A stretch of 24,585 nt of DNA from JAJYIV01 sp964616135 (GTDB lineage: Bacteria; Patescibacteriota; Patescibacteriia; UBA9934; GWF2-40-263): NCBI GenBank assembly GCA_964616135.1, contig CAZTTQ010000014.1, positions 1 through 24,585 of the forward strand, read 5' to 3'. The translations under genes were made by a program, and so were the position numbers. Positions 6,582 to 13,128 of this stretch are shown one piece after another (the stretch's first letter is position 1; each line of letters begins with the position of its first letter). The notes beneath the pieces were generated by a model. That model made no database searches. It had not been told where the DNA came from and was given only the letters and a program-made list of their open reading frames with translations.

Positions 6582-7951
6582 TACGCGGCGCGAATGGTTT
6601 GTCCGTTGGGTCCGTCTTCCGCGACGAATCCGCGCGCGGCGATCTGGTCGCGCAGCTCGTCGGAACGCTTCCAGTCCTTGGCGGCGCGCGCGGCGGCGCG
6701 CTGTTCGGCCAACGCCGCGACATCCGCGGGAATTTCGTCCTTCTTTCCCACTTCCGCGGCCAAGTTCAGGCCGAAGACCTTGTCGAACTCCAGGACCGTG
6801 GCCAACTTGTCGGCCGGAAGCATGTCTTTGTCGTCCAGCATCTTCCACAGGATGGCCAAGGCCTGCGGCGTATTCACGTCGTCGTCCAAGGCCGCTTCGA
6901 ACGAGCGCAGGTTCTGCGGCTCGACCTCTCCCGGCTTCCCCGCCGCGCGGACAAACGCCCGCAGCTTGTGGAGCGCGTTCTGCGCCGCTTCCAGCCCTTC
7001 AAAGCTGAAGTTCAGCTTGGCGCGGTAGTGGACGCCGAGCAACATGAACCGGTATGCCAGCGGATCGAACCCTTTTTCTTCCAGCTGGTCCAACGTATAC
7101 AGGTTCCCGAGCGACTTCGACATTTTTCCGCCGTTCACGGTCAGAAATTCGCTGTGCATCCAGACGTTGGCCTCCAATTCGCCTTCCGCGCCCTCCGTCT
7201 GCGCGATTTCGTTCTCATGATGGACGGCGATGTGGTCCACGCCGCCGGTGTGCACGTCAAACGGCACGCCCAGGTATTTCTTGCTCATGGCGGAGCATTC
7301 GATGTGCCAGCCGGGGAAACCCGTGCCCCACGGCGATTCCCATTCCATGTCGCGTTTCTCATTCGTCGGGGAAAATTTCCACAACGCAAAGTCCGTCGGC
7401 GATTTCTTTTCGCCCATCTCCACGCGCGCGCCGGCCTTTTTGTCCTCGGCCTTCTGTCCGGAGAGGCGGCCGTAGTCCGGCAGCTTGGCGGTGTCGAAAT
7501 AGATGCCGTCGGAGGTGCGGTAGGTGAAGCCGTTTTTCTCCAGCTTCTGGATCATCTCGATTTGCTCCTTAATGTGGTCCGTGGCGCGCGGGTACGCGTC
7601 GAACGGGAGGACGTTCATGCGCTTCAGGTCGCGCAAAAACGCTTCCTCGTAGAACCGGGCGATGTCCCAGGCGGTTTTTCCTTCCCGCTTCATCGCGACG
7701 AGCATTTTGTCTTCCCCGGTGTCGCCGTCGGACGTGAGGTGGCCGACATCCGTGATGTTCATGACGGCCTTCACCTTGTGGTCACGGGAAAACAGGCGGT
7801 GGAGCAGGTCCGAAAACACGAACGCGCGCAGGTTGCCGATATGGGCGAACCAGTACACGGTCGGGCCGCAGGAATACATGCGGACCTCCCCGGGACGGAC
7901 CGTTTCAAGCGGGACTTTGGAACGCGTGAGGGTGTCGTACAAGCGGATCAT
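6581..7951 (-). CDS. cysS: Cysteinyl-tRNA synthetase
   Basis: This 456-residue class I aminoacyl-tRNA synthetase joins cysteine to tRNA-Cys in the cytoplasm. C28 of the zinc site lies in SCGPTVYWFAHIGN, with the HIGH-type motif HIGN at 37-40. The central GTGFPGWHIECSAMS segment and the VDHIAVHHENEIAQ segment supply the other zinc ligands. The KMSKS loop (GGKMSKSLGN) is intact near residue 265. The C-terminal DALR-like helical part ends normally, and the length is typical. The gene has its own extended -10 (TGATACAGT, ten bases before the ATG) and its own terminator, so it is a single-gene unit. Confidence 0.98.
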   Translation of the reverse strand: MIRLYDTLTRSKVPLETVRPGEVRMYSCGPTVYWFAHIGNLRAFVFSDLLHRLFSRDHKVKAVMNITDVGHLTSDGDTGEDKMLVAMKREGKTAWDIARFYEEAFLRDLKRMNVLPFDAYPRATDHIKEQIEMIQKLEKNGFTYRTSDGIYFDTAKLPDYGRLSGQKAEDKKAGARVEMGEKKSPTDFALWKFSPTNEKRDMEWESPWGTGFPGWHIECSAMSKKYLGVPFDVHTGGVDHIAVHHENEIAQTEGAEGELEANVWMHSEFLTVNGGKMSKSLGNLYTLDQLEEKGFDPLAYRFMLLGVHYRAKLNFSFEGLEAAQNALHKLRAFVRAAGKPGEVEPQNLRSFEAALDDDVNTPQALAILWKMLDDKDMLPADKLATVLEFDKVFGLNLAAEVGKKDEIPADVAALAEQRAAARAAKDWKRSDELRDQIAARGFVAEDGPNGQTIRAA

Positions 7952-7961
7952 AACGGGAACG

Positions 7962-7970
7962 ACTGTATCA
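7962..7970 (-). promoter_or_regulatory. Extended -10 promoter of cysS
   Basis: TGATACAGT on the minus strand ends ten bases before the cysS ATG. The -35 position has only TTTTTC, which belongs to the upstream terminator. A near-leaderless transcript is expected. Confidence 0.45.
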
Positions 7971-7980
7971 TGCGGCCGGT

Positions 7981-8005
7981 AAAAGAAAAACCACCCGAAG
8001 GCGGT
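7981..8005 (-). terminator. Terminator of the beta-repeat protein gene
   Basis: On the minus strand ACCGCC-TTCG-GGTGGT (UUCG tetraloop, 7990-8005) is followed by TTTTTCTTTT. Confidence 0.75.
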
Positions 8006-8011
8006 CGTTCC

Positions 8012-9280
8012 TTATTCGGTTTCCTCGGCGTCCGCCGGAGCCTGCACGTCCAGCACGTCCTGGGCCGTGCGCTTGCCCAAGCCCGCCTGGATGCGCTCGC
8101 GGATCATGTCGGCCAACGGACGCTCGCGCTTCACGGGATGCAGCACGGTGCGCGTCGGCGTCGCGGGCGGCACCACGGCGATCGCGGTGGCGGTAATGAC
8201 GTACATCTGGCGGTTCTGGGTGCCCTTCACGATCACCCGGTCACCCACGCCGACGGCCAGGGCCGACAAGGCGGCGGAGCCGCTGTACGCCTTGGTCTTG
8301 CCGGAATAGCTGACCGTCCACGTGGCGCCGGTCGCGTCCAACTTCACGTTCATCACGTGCTCGTCCGGCTCAAAGCCGGTGACCGTGCCTTCGTAGCCGG
8401 AGATGGGCGGTTCGCCCGCGCCCGGGCGGCTTTCGCGCTTGATCAGACGCGCGTCGATGACGCCGTCATCACCCACGCGGCCCACGGAGAACACCGTGTC
8501 GCCGGCGGACAGGTCCGCGGCGGACGTCCCGACCCACTTGGTCAGGTCCGTAAAGGATACGGAGACGATTTCCCCGGCCACGCCGACCAGGTTGTTTACG
8601 TCGTCGGCGCGCAGGCCCGGGTCGGCTGCAAGTTTCACGGACACTAGGGAGCGACCTTGGTCTACGCCGACCACTTCCCCGCGGAACGGGCGCGTGCGGG
8701 CCTTGAGGAAGATTTCGTCGCCACGGCGGAGCGCGAGCGCGATCTGCACTGTCTTGCCGTCGGAGGCGAGACGTAGACGGACGCGGTCGCCGGCGCGGAA
8801 GTCAGCCAGCGTCGCCGGGTTGAGCGGCGGCACGACCAGGCGGCTCTTTTCGTTCACCGCCACGACGGTGGTCTTTCCCTGCCATTCCACCGTCATCGTG
8901 GAGGCGGACGGATCCACGGACTTCACCCAGCCGTTCAAAGACGCGTGCGAACGGGAGGAAAAAGAAATGTTCTCCACGTCGTCGGCGGTCAGGACGCCGG
9001 TCGTGGCGTCCAGGGCGCCTTCCACACGCAGGGCATCACCTGTCAGCCACGCGTCCATCGCGTCGTCCACTTCCGCGCCTTCGGGAATGGAAACGGTGTA
9101 ATCCGTCCATCCGCCCGCTTCCGCCTTTCGCAACACAATCACCGCAGGACGCGTGGTGGTGGAAAGCTCAATAAGCTGGCCGGACACCGCCAACGGTTCC
9201 GCTGCAGACACGGCCAAGACCGCGGCAAATGCCGCTACACACAGAAAAGAAATAGCCAAGAATCGGGCGTAGGTGGTCAT
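8012..9280 (-). CDS. Secreted beta-rich repeat protein (DUF5666-like)
   Basis: This 422-residue protein has an N-terminal signal sequence (hydrophobic residues about 7-26, likely cleavage after VSA), so it should be exported. The rest is built of repeated small beta units with the pattern Gly-x-Val, a short acidic turn, then V/I-x-V-x-W/Y-x-G-K-T. Examples are SLNGWVKSVDPSASTMTVEWQ, FRGEVVGVDQGRSLVSVKLA and YEGTVTGFEPDEHVMNVKLD. This resembles the DUF5666 type of OB-like repeat found in exported bacterial proteins of unknown function. The C-terminal 60 residues are basic then acidic (KRERPLADMIRERIQ...DAEETE). It has its own promoter (9291-9320) and terminator. The family match is by pattern only. 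Confidence 0.75.
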   Translation of the reverse strand: MTTYARFLAISFLCVAAFAAVLAVSAAEPLAVSGQLIELSTTTRPAVIVLRKAEAGGWTDYTVSIPEGAEVDDAMDAWLTGDALRVEGALDATTGVLTADDVENISFSSRSHASLNGWVKSVDPSASTMTVEWQGKTTVVAVNEKSRLVVPPLNPATLADFRAGDRVRLRLASDGKTVQIALALRRGDEIFLKARTRPFRGEVVGVDQGRSLVSVKLAADPGLRADDVNNLVGVAGEIVSVSFTDLTKWVGTSAADLSAGDTVFSVGRVGDDGVIDARLIKRESRPGAGEPPISGYEGTVTGFEPDEHVMNVKLDATGATWTVSYSGKTKAYSGSAALSALAVGVGDRVIVKGTQNRQMYVITATAIAVVPPATPTRTVLHPVKRERPLADMIRERIQAGLGKRTAQDVLDVQAPADAEETE

Positions 9281-9290
9281 AATGGACGCA

Positions 9291-9320
9291 AAAGTAGCAC
9301 GCAGCGCAAAACCAGGACAA
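9291..9320 (-). promoter_or_regulatory. Promoter of the beta-repeat protein gene
   Basis: TTGTCC (9315-9320), an 18-bp spacer, and an extended -10 TGC-TACTTT (TACTTT at 9291-9296), ten bases before the ATG. The -35 sits inside the ftsL terminator hairpin. Confidence 0.5.
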
Positions 9321-9332
9321 GGTCCTGGTTTT
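9308..9332 (-). terminator. Terminator after ftsL
   Basis: An 11-bp perfect stem AAAACCAGGAC (9308-9318) / GTCCTGGTTTT (9322-9332) has a 3-base loop. It ends the mraZ-rsmH-ftsL unit, so the usual downstream cell-wall genes do not follow. Confidence 0.75.
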
Positions 9333-9337
9333 GGCGG

Positions 9338-9691
9338 TTACTTGGCGAGCGCGACGGACGGCTCTCCAAGGGAAAGATAGGCGGGTTGTCCCGCAGGCAC
9401 GAGGCCCAACATGGCGGAAGCCGTGCGAATATGGTCCAACGTCTGAAGCCGGCTGACGGCCAGCTGCAAGCGCTGGTTGTCCTGCAAAAGGGCAGCGACG
9501 CGCGTTTCCAAATCACGGGCGGCGTAGCCACTGGCGACGGCCGCGTTCACCTGGACGATGTACCCCGCGCAGAGCAGGACTGCGAGCGCGAGTCCGGCGA
9601 CGTTGAGCAGCGCGATGCGCCGGTCAACGAACGCGAGGGCCGCTTTTGCAGCCGGGACGCGGGCGTACATGGTTTGGGCGAACGTGGTCAT
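9338..9691 (-). CDS. ftsL: FtsL-like cell-division protein
   Basis: This 117-residue bitopic membrane protein has a short basic cytoplasmic part, one membrane helix (about residues 28-48, ALLNVAGLALAVLLCAGYIVQV), and a coiled-coil-like segment (LETRVAALLQDNQRLQLAVSRLQTLDHIRTAS). This is the layout of FtsL/DivIC septum proteins, which bridge FtsQ/FtsB to FtsW/FtsI. The assignment rests on layout plus position, six bases after rsmH, where ftsL normally sits in the dcw cluster. The sequence itself is too variable for a direct match. Confidence 0.75.
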   Translation of the reverse strand: MTTFAQTMYARVPAAKAALAFVDRRIALLNVAGLALAVLLCAGYIVQVNAAVASGYAARDLETRVAALLQDNQRLQLAVSRLQTLDHIRTASAMLGLVPAGQPAYLSLGEPSVALAK

Positions 9692-9697
9692 AGGCGT

Positions 9698-10573
9698 CTA
9701 ACGTTTTACGGCCGCGCGCAGCTTGGCGCTGCGGGCGCGGGGATTGCGGGCCACCTCCTCTTCCGAGGCGGTGACGGGCCGTTTGGTCAGCGCGTCCAGG
9801 TCGTCCCGGGACGCGAGGAATTGTTTGACGATGCGGTCTTCGAGCGAGTGGAAGGAGATCACGGCAAGCCTGCCTCCGGGTGCCAACAGGTCGGTGGCAG
9901 CGGGCAGGACCCGTTCCAGTTCCCCCAGCTCGTCGTTCACGGCGATGCGGAGCGCTTGGAAGACCTTAGTGGCGGGGTGGATGCGCCCATGACGCGGGAC
10001 CACCGCGGCGACAAGATCCGCCAACTGCGTCGTGCGGACGATCCGTTCCGTCTTGCGGGCATGGAAGATCGCCTCGGCGATGCGAGCGGCAGCCGGTTCT
10101 TCCCCATAGAGGCGGAAGAGAGTCGCCAACTCGTCCTTCTTCCAACCGTTCACGATGGTCGCAGCGCTGGTCTCTTGTGCTTGGTCGTACCGCATGTCCA
10201 GAGGACCGTCCGTCCCGAAGGAAAATCCACGGGCGGGGTCATCGACGTGCGCGGACGAGAAGCCGACGTCCAGCAAAATGCCGTCGAAGGTTCCAAAACC
10301 ATTCTCCTGGGCAAACCGAGGAAGGTCCGCGTAGGAGCCTTGGACGAAAAGTACCCGGCCGCCATACGGGGCCAGGCGTTCTCGCGCCACAGAGAGGTTG
10401 CGCGGGTCGCGGTCAATCGCTAACAGGCGGCCGTCGGGTCCGCTCGCCTCAAGGACGAGGAGGGCGTGCCCACCGTGGCCCACGGTACCGTCCGCGTACG
10501 TGCCCCCTGGTTTGGGAGCCAACGCGCGAAGGGTTTCTTCCGTCAGGACGGGAACGTGGAAGGAATCGGACAT
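9698..10573 (-). CDS. rsmH: 16S rRNA (cytosine1402-N4)-methyltransferase
   Basis: This 291-residue SAM-dependent methyltransferase (MraW) modifies C1402 in the 16S rRNA decoding centre. The start HVPVLTEETL and the SAM-binding loop DGTVGHGGHA (about 28-37) are family signatures. Others are AIDRDP (about 52-57), ILLDVGFSSAHVDDPARGFSF (about 99-119) with PLDMRYDQ, RIHPATKVFQALRIAVNDEL and VISFHSLEDRIVK. The length is slightly short of the E. coli protein but all motifs are present. It follows mraZ by a 104-base gap and precedes ftsL by six bases, the standard dcw order. Only a weak AAGG lies nine bases before the ATG. Confidence 0.98.
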   Translation of the reverse strand: MSDSFHVPVLTEETLRALAPKPGGTYADGTVGHGGHALLVLEASGPDGRLLAIDRDPRNLSVARERLAPYGGRVLFVQGSYADLPRFAQENGFGTFDGILLDVGFSSAHVDDPARGFSFGTDGPLDMRYDQAQETSAATIVNGWKKDELATLFRLYGEEPAAARIAEAIFHARKTERIVRTTQLADLVAAVVPRHGRIHPATKVFQALRIAVNDELGELERVLPAATDLLAPGGRLAVISFHSLEDRIVKQFLASRDDLDALTKRPVTASEEEVARNPRARSAKLRAAVKR

Positions 10574-10677
10574 AGGTGCGGACCTTATCAGGACACACGG
10601 CCCTAGGAGGGCGACGGCGGTAAAGGTTCAATTAAACCCACCGTCGTCCACCAGGCCGCATGCCCTGATCGGCTGGA

Positions 10678-11109
10678 CTAGATCCCGAGCCCTCCCAATT
10701 GCTCGGCGATGTCGCCCACGTTGCTTTCAGACAGCTTCTTGTACGCGTCCCATTTCGCTTGGTCCCACACTTCTAAGCGATTGTAGACGCCGACGACCAC
10801 GGCTGACTTTGTGACACCGGCGTACTGCCGAAGGTATTCCGGCAACACGACCCTTCCCTGTTTATCCAGCGGCACGTCCATTGCCCCCGCAAGCATGAGG
10901 CGGGCGAACGCACGGCTATTGGATTGTCCCAGGGGCAAACTTGCCAATTTCTCGGCCAGCTTGTCCCACTCCTCCTTTGGGAACAGGAAAAGTGAAGCGT
11001 CGAGACCCCGCGTTACCACAGCCCCTCTCGCGAGGTCTCCACGGAATTTCACCGGGATCGCCAATCGTCCCTTGTCGTCGATGGTATGGTTGTACTCACC
11101 AATGAACAT
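10678..11109 (-). CDS. mraZ: Transcriptional regulator MraZ
   Basis: This 143-residue protein carries two SpoVT/AbrB-type swapped-hairpin DNA-binding units: MFIGEYNHTIDDKGRLAIPVKFR (1-23 onward) and AGAMDVPLDKQGRVVLPEYLRQY (about 75-97). Each has the conserved D-x-K/Q-GR core. MraZ represses its own operon, the first genes of the division and cell-wall cluster. The ATG at 11109 is chosen because the protein then begins exactly like the family; a longer open frame would run through the promoter. The leader of about 97 bases has no SD next to the ATG. A GGCGG/CCGCC hairpin lies just upstream. MraZ boxes in the promoter support autoregulation. Confidence 0.97.
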   Translation of the reverse strand: MFIGEYNHTIDDKGRLAIPVKFRGDLARGAVVTRGLDASLFLFPKEEWDKLAEKLASLPLGQSNSRAFARLMLAGAMDVPLDKQGRVVLPEYLRQYAGVTKSAVVVGVYNRLEVWDQAKWDAYKKLSESNVGDIAEQLGGLGI

Positions 11110-11189
11110 AGGGTGTGGTTGGCGGAGAGAGCCTTCCGCCGGAGGGATGTCGTGGAAATAAAATTGAGCACCAAACCGTCTGGCTCGGT

Positions 11190-11242
11190 CCCCACTTACC
11201 TCCACACGTCCCCATCTTATTCCACACAATGACACGGGTCAA
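11190..11242 (-). promoter_or_regulatory. mraZ promoter with four MraZ boxes
   Basis: On the minus strand TTGACC (-35, 11237-11242), a 17-bp spacer and TAAGAT (-10, 11214-11219) form a good sigma-70 promoter. Four five-base boxes occur at exact 10-bp intervals: TGGAA (11220-11224), TGGGG (11210-11214), TGGAG (11200-11204) and TGGGG (11190-11194). Repeated TGGG-type pentamers with 5-bp gaps are the known MraZ operator. Here they cover the -10, the end of the spacer and the start site, as expected for a repressor. Confidence 0.85.
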
Positions 11243-11304
11243 CACCCGCCTCCATTCCATTTTTTCGCTGTTTTTACTGAAGAAAAAGAAAAAAGAGCTA
11301 TCCG

Positions 11305-11313
11305 TGTGGATAA
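11305..11313 (-). promoter_or_regulatory. DnaA-box sequence upstream of the mraZ promoter
   Basis: TTATCCACA on the minus strand is a perfect consensus DnaA box, about 63 bp upstream of the mraZ -35. It is part of an inverted repeat TATCC-GTGT-GGATA. One box alone may be chance. Confidence 0.4.
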
Positions 11314-11340
11314 CTCCCTTTCCCCACTTCAAAGAAAAAT

Positions 11341-11361
11341 ACGTCCCGTTTTAGGGAACGT
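11341..11361 (-). terminator. Terminator of the 105-residue gene
   Basis: ACGTCCC (11341-11347) pairs with GGGAACGT (11354-11361) with one bulged A. On the minus strand it is followed by ATTTTTC. Confidence 0.55.
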
Positions 11362-11668
11362 ACAGGTTGCAACGAAGATCTGTGACGAATCCTGGGAGAC
11401 CAAGAGTGGCTTGTATATCCGCAGCGCGGAACACAATGCCGGCACAACTTCTCTCGGTGATGACAGCACATGTCTTCTTACGCGCATCCCAAGGAACCGA
11501 ACGAATGCCGACCCCCTCGGGAACCCAGAGACGGCCACGACCATTACGACCTTCGCAGTTCCTGATCTGCCCGAGTATATAAGCAGGAAGGCGACGGCCA
11601 ACGCCTCTGGACAAGACCAACTCCACGTCACATTGACCCAACCACCAAATAAGAAATTCTTTCGACAT
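11351..11668 (-). CDS. Unknown 105-residue protein
   Basis: This protein is not recognised. It has an N-terminal MSKEFLIWWLGQCDVELVLSRG, five cysteines spread along the chain and a mixed alpha/beta composition without a clear membrane helix. The gene is well supported. AGGAGG lies six to seven bases before the ATG at 11668, a TTGACG-17-TAAACA promoter lies upstream (11701-11729), and a hairpin terminator overlaps its stop codon. It is a single-gene unit just upstream of the mraZ operon and codirectional with it. No function can be proposed. Confidence 0.65.
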   Translation of the reverse strand: MSKEFLIWWLGQCDVELVLSRGVGRRLPAYILGQIRNCEGRNGRGRLWVPEGVGIRSVPWDARKKTCAVITERSCAGIVFRAADIQATLGLPGFVTDLRCNLYVP

Positions 11669-11700
11669 GTGGCCCCTCCTGTTCTAAAAGGACCAGCCGA

Positions 11701-11729
11701 TGTTTAGCACGAAAACATCTTCCCGTCAA
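11701..11729 (-). promoter_or_regulatory. Promoter of the 105-residue gene
   Basis: TTGACG (11724-11729), a 17-bp spacer, and TGC-TAAACA (TAAACA at 11701-11706) on the minus strand. Confidence 0.55.
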
Positions 11730-11764
11730 CGTAAAACCAGCTATACACGGAACAATAAAAAGGG

Positions 11765-11793
11765 AAACGCCGCCCGGGATGGGTGGTGTTTTT
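11765..11793 (+). terminator. Hairpin terminator best formed on the + strand
   Basis: AAACGCCGCCC (11765-11775) pairs with GGGTGGTGTTT (11781-11791) through two G-U pairs on the + strand, followed by a T-run. On the minus strand those become A-C mismatches, though CCCTTTTTATT follows there too. It lies just after the stop of the minus-strand gene at 11792. Confidence 0.5.
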
Positions 11794-12076
11794 ATCCAAG
11801 CCATTTTGTGATAGCAGCTCCAATTAAGGCAGATGTGGCGGCGGTTGCGACTACACCACCCCAGTACTTTGCACTACGGAAAACACGCTTATCCATTTCT
11901 TCAGCAGCATACTTCTTCACCAGTTCTGAAAAATCAGTGTGCTTCACTTCGTCCCAAAAAACTTCTTTGATTTTACGCCGAACAACTTCGGTGTCCATCT
12001 GCTCTTTAAAAGATGGGGCAAAGTTTTTAGCGAACGCTGAAGAAACTTTATCATCCAACTGGTTTTTTTCTGCCAT
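11792..12076 (-). CDS. Small tail-anchored membrane protein, partner of the RHH-like gene
   Basis: This 94-residue protein is not recognised. Residues 1-70 are charged and helical (FKEQMDTEVVRRKIKEVFWDEVKHTDFSELVKKYAAEEMDKRVF). A single C-terminal membrane helix follows at about 72-91 (YWGGVVATAATSALIGAAITKW), leaving almost nothing outside, so it is probably tail-anchored with its body in the cytoplasm. It starts nine bases after the end of the ribbon-helix-helix-like gene and is surely cotranscribed with it. The pair is visibly more AT-rich than its surroundings. A toxin-antitoxin or membrane-regulator pair is possible but unproven. Confidence 0.75.
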   Translation of the reverse strand: MAEKNQLDDKVSSAFAKNFAPSFKEQMDTEVVRRKIKEVFWDEVKHTDFSELVKKYAAEEMDKRVFRSAKYWGGVVATAATSALIGAAITKWLG

Positions 12077-12085
12077 ACAGACCAG

Positions 12086-12295
12086 TTAGGTTTTCTTATC
12101 CTCCTGTTCCCCGCGTTCTTTAAACTGCTGAAGCAAACTGATACCCAACTTAACCAATTCAAGGTTGTTGTTTGCCTTGAAAAAACTTTTTAATTCCTCA
12201 ACCTGTTCCAGAGCACCATTAGTAAAAGTAACGACAAACGCCTTCTTGTCGCCACCCTCTGCGGTGATAGTTTTTTCCGCTCCGTCGATAGGCAT
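12086..12295 (-). CDS. Small ribbon-helix-helix-like protein
   Basis: This 69-residue protein has one beta strand (AFVVTFT, about 19-25) followed by two helices (GALEQVEELKSFFKANN and LELVKLGISLLQQFKER). This is the order of a ribbon-helix-helix DNA-binding fold as in CopG/Arc-type regulators and many antitoxins. The N-terminal 17 residues are polar and probably flexible; the C-terminus is acidic/basic. It is first in a two-gene unit with the tail-anchored protein. An inverted repeat flanks the -10 of its promoter, as expected if it represses itself. The fold call is by pattern only, and no SD is visible before the ATG. Confidence 0.7.
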   Translation of the reverse strand: MPIDGAEKTITAEGGDKKAFVVTFTNGALEQVEELKSFFKANNNLELVKLGISLLQQFKERGEQEDKKT

Positions 12296-12296
12296 A

Positions 12297-12350
12297 AAGT
12301 GGTCGTGTGCGTTTAATGGAAGTATACGGTCGTACCACTTAAACGCGCAA
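12297..12350 (-). promoter_or_regulatory. Promoter and operator-like inverted repeats of the RHH-like unit
   Basis: TTGCGC (12345-12350), an 18-bp spacer and TATACT (12321-12326) on the minus strand. AAGTGGTCG (12297-12305) mirrors CGTACCACTT (12331-12340) with one extra base. A second overlapping pair, GCGTTTAA-TGG and CCAC-TTAAACGC, is also inverted. The repeats surround the -10, fitting a repressor site. Confidence 0.5.
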
Positions 12351-12354
12351 TACT

Positions 12355-12383
12355 AAAAACGGCCCCTTGCGGAGCCGGTTTTT
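12355..12383 (-). terminator. Terminator of the paired small membrane-protein genes
   Basis: AAAAACGGCCCC (12355-12366) pairs with GGAGCCGGTTTTT (12371-12383) with two mismatched positions around loop TTGC. A/T runs are on both sides, and it lies right after the stop at 12388. Confidence 0.65.
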
Positions 12384-12387
12384 GTTT

Positions 12388-12618
12388 TTACGCCTTCTTT
12401 AGTCCAAGGATCCCGCCCATGATCCCGCCAACGGTCGCACCAACGCCCATGCCGAACATGTGGACCACCTGCGGGAACTCCGAGTCCTGGAGGCTGGCAC
12501 TGCCGACCACCAGCATCAGCAGGCCGCGGATCAGGAACGACAGGGCCAAGCCGGCCAGGATGCCGACGACCGCCCCGCCGACACCGTGGAGCACCAACTG
12601 AGCGAAGGCGTTTTTCAT
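12388..12618 (-). CDS. Small two-helix membrane protein (paralogue-like of its neighbour)
   Basis: This 76-residue protein of unknown function has two glycine-rich membrane helices (about 10-40, GGAVVGILAGLALSFLIRGLLMLVVG, and 50-72, MFGMGVGATVGGIMGGILGL) and a basic end KKA. The helix-loop-helix plan and the Gly-rich patterns GVGGAVVG and VGGIMGGILG echo the upstream gene product, suggesting an old tandem duplication. The ATG lies two bases after the upstream stop, so translation is coupled. Gly-zipper helices favour oligomer formation in the membrane, which is inference. Confidence 0.7.
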   Translation of the reverse strand: MKNAFAQLVLHGVGGAVVGILAGLALSFLIRGLLMLVVGSASLQDSEFPQVVHMFGMGVGATVGGIMGGILGLKKA

Positions 12619-12620
12619 AC

Positions 12621-13004
12621 TTAGGCCTTGGGGGCTTCGACCAAGACAACTTCTTCCTCGCCCTCGTCACCACAGCATTCACATCCTTCACAACCACCCT
12701 CGCCACAGCACGCTTCTTCCTCGTAAGAAAGAATGGCGTCGCCCGACGGCGTGGTCTTGATGGAAAGGACGCCGGCCAAGATGGAGGAAGCCAACGCGCC
12801 CATCATCATACCGACCGGCAAGAAACCGCCGATCACGTCGCGGGCGGACAGGCCGTTATACGACGGGGTGATGGCGAAAATGACGCCGCCAATGAAGAGA
12901 CCGACCAGCAAACCGCCGACCGAACCGACCAAGCCGCCGCCGACCACGTACAAGGAGGTGCGGACGAACGGGAAGGACAACGCGCGCTGCAAGTGGATGT
13001 TCAT
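12621..13004 (-). CDS. Small membrane protein with cysteine-rich acidic tail
   Basis: This 127-residue protein of unknown function has two Gly-rich membrane helices (about 16-45 and 57-82). A C-terminal tail of about 35 residues packs six cysteines (99, 100, 105, 108, 110, 111) among glutamates. The pattern CC-x4-C-x2-C-x-CC looks like a metal-binding or redox tail. The loop between the helices holds TPSYNGLSARD. The gene is first of a two-gene unit. It has no SD; its ATG follows four tandem 9-bp repeats by three bases. The metal-binding idea comes only from the cysteine pattern. Confidence 0.7.
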   Translation of the reverse strand: MNIHLQRALSFPFVRTSLYVVGGGLVGSVGGLLVGLFIGGVIFAITPSYNGLSARDVIGGFLPVGMMMGALASSILAGVLSIKTTPSGDAILSYEEEACCGEGGCEGCECCGDEGEEEVVLVEAPKA

Positions 13005-13007
13005 AAC

Positions 13008-13110
13008 GTAGAAATCGTAGAAGACGTAGAACAGGTAGAAACGTCAAAAACTCGACGATTCTACAAGGGACGTCTGATAAATAACAACGTTCCGATTCTA
13101 CGCTTTCTAC
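13008..13110. repeat. 9-bp tandem GTAGAA repeats with inverted copies
   Basis: GTAGAA occurs at 13008, 13017, 13026 and 13035, an exact 9-bp period. TTCTAC, its complement, occurs at 13059, 13096 and 13105, the last two again 9 bp apart. The array fills most of the space between uvrC and the cysteine-tail gene. In minus-strand RNA the upstream GTAGAA copies can pair with the TTCTAC copies just before the ATG at 13004, forming alternative long hairpins over the start region. Confidence 0.8.
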
Positions 13111-13128
13111 AACTTCCACGTCCAGTCT

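Noticed and set aside
11110..11235. N-terminal extension of MraZ to 11235
   Set aside because: It would cover the operator and start site, and MraZ proteins begin at the MFIGEYNH-type sequence.
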